Made by a program: the position numbers and the translations under genes. From an uncultured Clostridiaceae bacterium (GTDB lineage: Bacteria; Bacillota; Clostridia; Lachnospirales; Lachnospiraceae), in assembly GCA_947175375.1 (NCBI GenBank), contig CAMWMT010000057.1, forward strand, positions 1 to 9,850: a stretch of DNA of 9,850 nucleotides, written 5' to 3'. Shown in pieces: positions 5,499 through 9,850 of the stretch. The stretch's first letter is position 1; each line of letters begins with the position of its first letter. A model generated the notes under the pieces. The model saw nothing but the letters and a program-made list of their open reading frames with translations. It was not told where the DNA came from and did no database searches.

Positions 5499-5521
5499 TT
5501 TGCCGTTATATCTGGTATAAT
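5499..5521 (+). promoter_or_regulatory. Candidate extended -10 promoter for the mgtC-like gene
   Basis: TGGTATAAT (TATAAT at 5516-5521 with the TGn extension) lies 26 nt after the ibrB-like stop codon. The -35 region is poor (T-rich, about TTCTTT), as is usual for extended -10 promoters. It would start transcription near 5528, about 59 nt before the mgtC-like start, so this gene can be expressed separately from the ibrAB-like pair. Confidence 0.5.
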
Positions 5522-5586
5522 GTCACTAGCCGGAGTGAAGCGGAAGTTGATGACCTGCACGATCATCAGCGAAGGGGGTAAAGGGG

Positions 5587-6267
5587 ATGTTCTTTTTAGA
5601 TGTGACCGCGTGGACAGTGGAAAATATCGTGATACGGATTGTAGCGGCTTTTGTTCTTGGAGCGCTGATCGGGATCGACAGAGGGGCGAAGAGAAGAGGC
5701 GGAGGAGCCAGGACGGATGCCGCCGTGTGCGTGGGAGCCGCCGCTGTTATGATAGTCGGCCAGTATATGGAAGTCATGTATCCGGGTGCTTCTGATATGT
5801 CGCGGATGGCATCTCAGGTAGTGAGCGGCGTGGGATTCCTCGGTGCGGGTTCCATTCTTGTGACCGGCCATCAGGTCAAAGGCCTGACCTCTGCGGCGGG
5901 CATCTGGATCTGTGCATGTATCGGATTGGCTGTTGGGATTGGATTTCTGGACGGTGCAGTCCTTGTGACGGTCATCCTGCTGGCAGGGCTTCATATTCTG
6001 CCCTGGGTAGAAGAAAAGGTCTATCAGCATTCCAGATATGTGATACTGCATATAGAAGCGGTGGAAGGCGGAGTGACGACAGAGCTTATGCGCAGATTCC
6101 GGGAAGACGGCTGCAAGGTGGATATGTTTGAGGTGGACAGATCTTCATCGGAGATGCGTTCGCTTGAGATAACGACAACCATTCGTATCCCGACCGGACG
6201 GAGCAAGGAAGAATATATTGACAGCCTGATGGAGATCATTGGAATTTTGTCGATTGACAATATGTAA
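5587..6267 (+). CDS. MgtC/SapB family inner-membrane protein
   Basis: This 226-aa protein has about five hydrophobic segments in the first 140 residues (roughly 13-30, 44-63, 75-95, 103-121 and 122-140), then a soluble C-terminal domain (about 148-226) with an ACT-like alternation of strands and helices. MgtC-family motifs are clear: VLGALIGIDRGAKRR (23-37), GGARTDAAVCVGAA (39-52) and GVGFLGAGSI (81-90), followed by VKGLTSAAGIW (97-107). In pathogens MgtC supports growth in low Mg2+ and modulates F1Fo ATP synthase; the role of clostridial homologues is mostly untested. The ATG at 5587 follows a G-rich site (AAGGGGG, 5572-5578). The length and motifs look complete. The neighbours (an ibrAB-like pair and murA) do not suggest a shared pathway. 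No riboswitch or Mg-sensing leader is evident in the short 5' region. Confidence 0.92.
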   Translation: MFFLDVTAWTVENIVIRIVAAFVLGALIGIDRGAKRRGGGARTDAAVCVGAAAVMIVGQYMEVMYPGASDMSRMASQVVSGVGFLGAGSILVTGHQVKGLTSAAGIWICACIGLAVGIGFLDGAVLVTVILLAGLHILPWVEEKVYQHSRYVILHIEAVEGGVTTELMRRFREDGCKVDMFEVDRSSSEMRSLEITTTIRIPTGRSKEEYIDSLMEIIGILSIDNM

Positions 6268-6295
6268 AATAAGCTCTTTTTTGACATTGTGTTGA

Positions 6296-6324
6296 TTGAT
6301 TTTTCTATGGTATTCGTATATAAT
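6296..6324 (+). promoter_or_regulatory. Sigma-A promoter for murA
   Basis: TTGATT (6296-6301) and a perfect TATAAT (6319-6324) are separated by 17 nt on the + strand. Transcription should start near 6331, giving a leader of about 145 nt before the murA GTG. The leader begins with an inverted repeat (GATATGC 6331-6337, GCATATC 6349-6355). I do not recognise a known riboswitch in the leader. Confidence 0.72.
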
Positions 6325-6475
6325 AACAAAGATATGCGGTAATTATGTGCATATCGTAAAAAATTTTCTGGCAGATTTATGCAGAGATCTGTGATAGAAA
6401 TCGCGAATAAGAAGCGTCTTTTCGGCGCAACCTTTACATAGAAAATAAATCGGATGGAAACGATGAGGTGTGATC

Positions 6476-7768
6476 GTGGAACAGTATATTATTAAGGGCG
6501 GAATCTCACTGAATGGCGAAGTGGAGATCGGCGGAGCGAAAAATGCGGCACTTGCAATTCTTGCCGCTGCTAATATGACCAATGAAACTGTATATATAGA
6601 CAATCTTCCGGATGTCCGGGATATTAATGCGCTGTTAGAGGCGATGGAGGGAATCGGCGCGAGGATCGATCGCGTGGATCGCCATGCAGTCACGGTAAAT
6701 GGTTCCAGTGTAGAGAATTTTATCGTGGAGACAGAGAGTATGAAGAAGATCCGGGCATCCTATTATCTTTTGGGAGCCCTGCTTGGCAAGCATAAAAAGG
6801 CACAGGTGCCACTTCCGGGAGGCTGTAATATTGGCAGTCGTCCCATTGACCAGCATCTGAAGGGCTTTAAAGCCATGGGCGCGAAGACCCGGATCGAGCA
6901 CGGCTTTATCATTGCTGAAGCGGAAGAACTTCATGGCGCGCATATTTTCCTGGATATGGTCAGCGTGGGAGCGACGATCAATATTATGATGGCGGCAGCC
7001 ATGGCGGAAGGAAATACGATCATTGAGAATGCGGCGAAGGAACCGCATGTGGTGGATGTGGCTAATTTTCTGAACAGCATGGGTGCACGCATTAAGGGAG
7101 CAGGTACGGATGTGATTCGTATTATGGGCGTGAAGGTTCTTCATAAGACGGAGTATTCGATCATTCCGGATCAGATCGAGGCGGGAACTTTTATGTTTGC
7201 TGCTGCCGTGACAGGAGGAGATATCGTACTGCGGAATGTAATTCCGAAGCATCTGGAAGCGACCAGCGCCAAGATCATGGAGCTGGGATGCCAGGTACAT
7301 GAGTATGATGATGCAGTCCGCGTGATCGCCCCACAGAAGCTTCAGGGGACCCATGTGAAGACTATGCCCTATCCGGGCTTTCCGACAGACATGCAGCCTC
7401 AGATTGCTGTATCCCTTGCCATTGCGGAAGGAACGAGTATCGTAACGGAGAGCATTTTTGAGAATCGTTTTCGTTATGTGGACGAGCTGGCGCGTATGGG
7501 CGCTTCGGTAAAGGTGGAAGGAAATGTGGCTGTGATCAGCGGCGTAGAGCGTTTTACCGGTGCCAGAGTCAGCGCACCCGATCTGCGCGCGGGAGCGGCC
7601 CTTGTGATCGCAGGACTGGCTGCAGAGGGAATCACGATCGTAGATGATATCTATTATATTGAGCGTGGATATGAGAATCTTGATCTGAAGTTTAGAGAGC
7701 TGGGAGCGAAGATCGAGAAAGTGGCAAGTGAAAAAGAGATCCAGAAGTTTCGCCTGAAGGTGGGATGA
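6476..7768 (+). CDS. murA: UDP-N-acetylglucosamine 1-carboxyvinyltransferase
   Basis: MurA transfers enolpyruvate from PEP to UDP-GlcNAc, the first committed cytoplasmic step of peptidoglycan synthesis. The 430-aa product has the expected EPSP-synthase-like double-domain fold and the key residues: Lys22-Asn23 in GGAKNAA, Cys117 in PGGCNIGSRP (equivalent to E. coli Cys115, the residue alkylated by fosfomycin), Asp305 in FPTDMQPQ and Arg397 in ERGYENLD. Because the active-site Cys is kept, the enzyme should be fosfomycin-sensitive at the target level. I chose the GTG at 6476 (MEQYIIKGG): family members begin this way and GAGGTG (6465-6470) is 5 nt upstream. The in-frame GTG at 6470 falls inside that site. 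Clostridia often carry two MurA paralogues, and which one this is cannot be told from the window. Confidence 0.97.
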   Translation: MEQYIIKGGISLNGEVEIGGAKNAALAILAAANMTNETVYIDNLPDVRDINALLEAMEGIGARIDRVDRHAVTVNGSSVENFIVETESMKKIRASYYLLGALLGKHKKAQVPLPGGCNIGSRPIDQHLKGFKAMGAKTRIEHGFIIAEAEELHGAHIFLDMVSVGATINIMMAAAMAEGNTIIENAAKEPHVVDVANFLNSMGARIKGAGTDVIRIMGVKVLHKTEYSIIPDQIEAGTFMFAAAVTGGDIVLRNVIPKHLEATSAKIMELGCQVHEYDDAVRVIAPQKLQGTHVKTMPYPGFPTDMQPQIAVSLAIAEGTSIVTESIFENRFRYVDELARMGASVKVEGNVAVISGVERFTGARVSAPDLRAGAALVIAGLAAEGITIVDDIYYIERGYENLDLKFRELGAKIEKVASEKEIQKFRLKVG

Positions 7769-7801
7769 ACGATACAGATATATAGAATGTCAGAATAAAA
7801 G

Positions 7802-8007
7802 GGGCTGTCGGGAAAGTCGCTCTGGTCCGGCTGTGGCTGTATGATAAGCGCTTGTATGGAGTGTATCGGACAGAGAACAGGCTTTGTCTGTCTCATTCGG
7901 ACATGTTATGTCCGCCTGAGACAGACAAAGCCTGTTCTGCGTCCGCTCCAATCCACACAGCGCTGCTTATCATACAGCCACAGTCGGAGTTGGGTTTCCG
8001 GCAGCCC
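7802..8007. repeat. ~206-bp long-hairpin MITE-like element after murA
   Basis: The two halves are inverted copies of each other. The ends GGGCTG (7802-7807) and CAGCCC (8002-8007) begin an imperfect stem of about 13 pairs. Bases 7831-7849 pair perfectly with 7965-7983 (19 bp), 7874-7895 perfectly with 7917-7938 (22 bp), and 7898-7904 with 7908-7914 around a 3-nt loop. The intervening arms are about 80% complementary. ATAAAAG occurs at 7795-7801 and again at 8010-8016, a candidate 7-bp target duplication (with two extra bases on the right). No transposase or convincing reading frame is inside. This fits a non-autonomous palindromic element; as RNA it would be a very stable hairpin 3' of murA. 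Confidence 0.82.
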
Positions 8008-8011
8008 TCAT

Positions 8012-8034
8012 AAAAGTGAAGATTTCTTCATTTT
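8012..8034. terminator. Bidirectional terminator between murA and the response regulator
   Basis: TGAAG (8017-8021) pairs with CTTCA (8026-8030) around ATTT. The stem extends through flanking AAA and TTT runs (8013-8015 with 8032-8034, plus a G-T wobble). Each strand thus has a short hairpin followed by a T-tract, as expected between convergent genes: murA transcripts from the left, and the response regulator, whose stop is at 8037-8039, from the right. The core stem is short, so strength is uncertain. Confidence 0.5.
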
Positions 8035-8036
8035 GG

Positions 8037-8726
8037 TTATACTTTAAAGCGGTAGCCGACTCCCCATATCGTCTCGATATACTGAGGCTTGGCAGTGTTA
8101 AATTCGATCTTTTCGCGGATCTTCTTGATATGGACGGTGACAGTTGCGATATCTCCGATAGACTCCATATCCCAGATCTTGCTGAATAACTCTTCTTTGG
8201 TATATACGTGGTTGGGATTCTGCGCGAGGAACGTGAGAAGGTCAAATTCCTTGGATGTGAATGCTTTCTCTTCTCCGTTAATCCATACTCTGCGCGCAGT
8301 CTTGTCGATCTTGATGCCGCGGATCTCCACGATCTCATTTTCCTGGATGCCACTTCCGATCAGACGCTCATACCGTGCCATGTGTGCCTTTACCCTGGCA
8401 ACCAGCTCACTTGGACTGAAAGGTTTGGTCATATAGTCATCCGCGCCTAGTCCTAGTCCGCGGATCTTGTCAATGTCATCCTTTTTGGCTGAGACCATGA
8501 TGACCGGGATGTTCTTTTCCTCCCGGATCTGTTTACAGATCTCAAATCCATCCACACCGGGAAGCATCAGGTCGAGGATGATCAGATCAAATTCTTCTTT
8601 CAGTGCTCTTGTAAGGCCGGTATCTCCCCGGTCTTCGATCTCCACCTGAAAGCCGCTTAGTTCCAGATAGTCTTTTTCCAGATCAGCGATGGCTTCTTCA
8701 TCTTCAATTATCAATATCCTGCTCAT
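8037..8726 (-). CDS. OmpR/PhoB-family response regulator
   Basis: The 229-aa product has an N-terminal receiver domain (residues 1-118), with the acidic pair Glu8/Asp9, the phospho-acceptor Asp52 in LDLMLPG, Ser79 in MVSAKK and Lys101 in TKPF. A winged-helix DNA-binding domain (about 133-229) carries the family-typical FTSKEFDLL, VTVHIKKIREKI and IETIWGVGYRF blocks. It should be phosphorylated by the adjacent kinase and act as a transcription factor. The start at 8726 (MSRILIIEDEE) has AGGAGG 9 nt upstream; an in-frame ATG at 8759 would add 11 residues with no family support. The start lies 23 nt inside the kinase gene, so translation is probably coupled. No targets can be named from the window. 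Confidence 0.95.
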   Translation of the reverse strand: MSRILIIEDEEAIADLEKDYLELSGFQVEIEDRGDTGLTRALKEEFDLIILDLMLPGVDGFEICKQIREEKNIPVIMVSAKKDDIDKIRGLGLGADDYMTKPFSPSELVARVKAHMARYERLIGSGIQENEIVEIRGIKIDKTARRVWINGEEKAFTSKEFDLLTFLAQNPNHVYTKEELFSKIWDMESIGDIATVTVHIKKIREKIEFNTAKPQYIETIWGVGYRFKV

Positions 8727-9810
8727 GTACTGGTACCTCCTGATATTTTCTGAGAACAAAATACATCGTTGTTCCCTTTCCTTCTTTGCTTGTTACCCAG
8801 ACCTTGCCTCCATGGTCTTCCATGATCTTCTGGACAATGGAAAGTCCAATGCCGCTCCCTCCCTTGGAGGAGTTCCTGGAAGTGTCCGTCCGGAAGAAGC
8901 GGTCGAAGATATAGGGAAGATCCTTTGTAGCGATTCCCCGACCATTATCTTCGATCTCAATCTGAACGAAATCACCAACATCCAGCACCCGGACGTCTAT
9001 GAAGCGTTCCGGCTTATCCATGTATTTGATGGAGTTGCTTACGATATTATTGATCACGCGTTTCAGCTGCTCCGCATCTGCGATGACCATGATATCTTCT
9101 GCCACCTGATTTGTGTAGGTCAGACGAATCTGCTGCTGTCCCAGTTCCAAGCCGATATCTTCAATGCAGTCATCAAAATATTCGCGGACATTGATCTTGC
9201 TGAATGTATAAGGGATGCGGTTAGTGTCGATCTTGGAGTAGAAGGTCAGCTCATTGATCAGCCGGTCCATATCATTGGCTTTATTGTAGATGGTGCGGAG
9301 ATATTTTGCCTGCTTCTCTGGTGTATCGGCAACGCCGTCCAGAAGCCCTTCCACATACCCCTTGATGGCGGTGATCGGAGTCTTGAGATCATGGGAAATG
9401 TTACTGATCAGCTCCTTGTTCTGACTGTCAAAGACGATCTTCTCTTCCGTTGTCTCCTTCAGCCGGAGTCGCATCTCTTCAAAATCAGCGCACAGTTCTC
9501 CGATCTCATAATTGTCTTCGATATCCACCTCAAAATCCAGATTCCCGTCCCGGATATTGCGGGTTGCCTTTTTCAGAGTTTCTATGGGATTGAGGATACT
9601 CCGGTAGATCCATACGATCAGAAAGCTGCTGGTCATGGCCATGATCAGGATAACGGATATGAGCATCTCTCCAAGAAATTCCCGGGTCTGTGGAGTGGCG
9701 ACTTCGACCGGCTGCAGGCTCATAAATCCGGTGAATACAATCGTGATCAAAAATAACGGAACGGCGATAACGACAACAAAAGTAATGATGAGCGTTGTCT
9801 TCAGATTCAA
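8704..9810 (-). CDS. Membrane sensor histidine kinase (HAMP-HisKA-HATPase)
   Basis: The 368-aa product has a TM helix at about residues 6-30, a short external segment of only about 18 residues (31-48), a second TM helix (about 49-70), a HAMP linker (about 71-122), HisKA with phospho-acceptor His140 in ISHDLKTPITAI, and an HATPase domain. The latter shows the N box (INNIVSNSIKY, 253-263), G1 (DNGRGI, 288-293), F box (FDRFFR, 302-307) and G2 (GGSGIGLSI, 317-325). With so little external sequence the signal is probably sensed in or near the membrane, or through a partner protein; that is inference. The start is a TTG at 9810, supported by GGAGG 8 nt upstream. An in-frame TAA lies above it with no ATG between, and the next Met (residue 30) would remove TM1. 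The kinase precedes its regulator, the reverse of the common order. Confidence 0.95.
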   Translation of the reverse strand: MNLKTTLIITFVVVIAVPLFLITIVFTGFMSLQPVEVATPQTREFLGEMLISVILIMAMTSSFLIVWIYRSILNPIETLKKATRNIRDGNLDFEVDIEDNYEIGELCADFEEMRLRLKETTEEKIVFDSQNKELISNISHDLKTPITAIKGYVEGLLDGVADTPEKQAKYLRTIYNKANDMDRLINELTFYSKIDTNRIPYTFSKINVREYFDDCIEDIGLELGQQQIRLTYTNQVAEDIMVIADAEQLKRVINNIVSNSIKYMDKPERFIDVRVLDVGDFVQIEIEDNGRGIATKDLPYIFDRFFRTDTSRNSSKGGSGIGLSIVQKIMEDHGGKVWVTSKEGKGTTMYFVLRKYQEVPVHEQDIDN

Positions 9811-9842
9811 TGTCTTATCCTCCGTTTTTACTTTCTTTAAGA

Positions 9843-9848
9843 ATTATA
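9843..9848 (-). promoter_or_regulatory. -10 element of the kinase-regulator operon (promoter cut by window edge)
   Basis: On the minus strand a perfect TATAAT lies at 9843-9848, about 32 nt before the TTG start at 9810. The -35 would be outside the window. A start near 9836 would give a short leader holding just the ribosome binding site. Confidence 0.5.
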
Positions 9849-9850
9849 CC

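Noticed and set aside
5482..5501. GAAG...CTTC hairpin with a T6 run at the ibrB-like stop, as a terminator
   Set aside because: The stem has only 4 bp, which is too weak to call. Some read-through from the ibrAB-like pair into the mgtC-like gene is possible.
6281..6309. TTGACA at 6281-6286 as the -35 of the murA promoter
   Set aside because: A 17-nt spacing gives only TCTATG as -10, and the good TATAAT is more than 30 nt away. TTGATT at 6296-6301 has the right spacing.
6470..6475. murA start at the GTG at 6470
   Set aside because: That GTG is part of the GAGGTG ribosome binding site. GTG 6476 gives the usual MEQYIIKGG start.
8689..9756. A 355-codon open frame on the + strand opposite the histidine kinase gene
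   Set aside because: It is fully antisense to a kinase with every expected motif, begins with a low-complexity run (MASSSSIINILL) and shows no domain I recognise. It reflects codon bias of the minus-strand gene.

Overview
The window looks like the chromosome of a member of the Clostridia, most likely Lachnospiraceae. The evidence is AGGAGG-type ribosome binding sites, a T-box leader in front of ilvB, tRNA genes without an encoded CCA, an IlvB of the form I associate with that group, and moderate GC. The family assignment is inference from sequence style; no search was possible.

Layout from left to right. Positions 1-26 are the last bases of a 23S rRNA gene on the + strand. tRNA-Asn(GTT) and tRNA-Cys(GCA) follow and end at a terminator near 285-315; there is no room for a 5S gene between the 23S end and tRNA-Asn. 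Everything from 374 to 3554 reads on the minus strand. It starts with a strong promoter and a Val-type T-box leader (3245-3554), which feed ilvB (acetolactate synthase catalytic subunit) and ilvN (regulatory subunit). Between ilvB and ilvN lies a 178-nt spacer full of direct and inverted repeats. The operon ends at a strong intrinsic terminator (549-598), whose T-tract overlaps the promoter of a 39-residue minus-strand small protein gene (374-493).

From 3642 the + strand carries an overlapping gene pair. The first gene is a DUF3440-type PAPS-reductase-like ATP pyrophosphatase (IbrA/YbdN-like) and the second is a small ParB/Srx-domain protein (IbrB/YbdM-like). An MgtC/SapB-family membrane protein and murA (peptidoglycan precursor synthesis, fosfomycin target) follow, each with its own promoter. 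murA is followed by a ~206-bp long-hairpin, MITE-like element with candidate flanking direct repeats, then by a bidirectional terminator.

The right end, on the minus strand and convergent with murA, is a two-component system in the less common order: histidine kinase first (TTG start, 9810 to 8704), then an OmpR/PhoB-type response regulator whose start lies 23 nt inside the kinase gene.

Most of the window is housekeeping. The parts least explained by known functions are the IbrA/IbrB-like pair, the 39-residue small protein, the repeat mosaic between ilvB and ilvN, and the long hairpin after murA.
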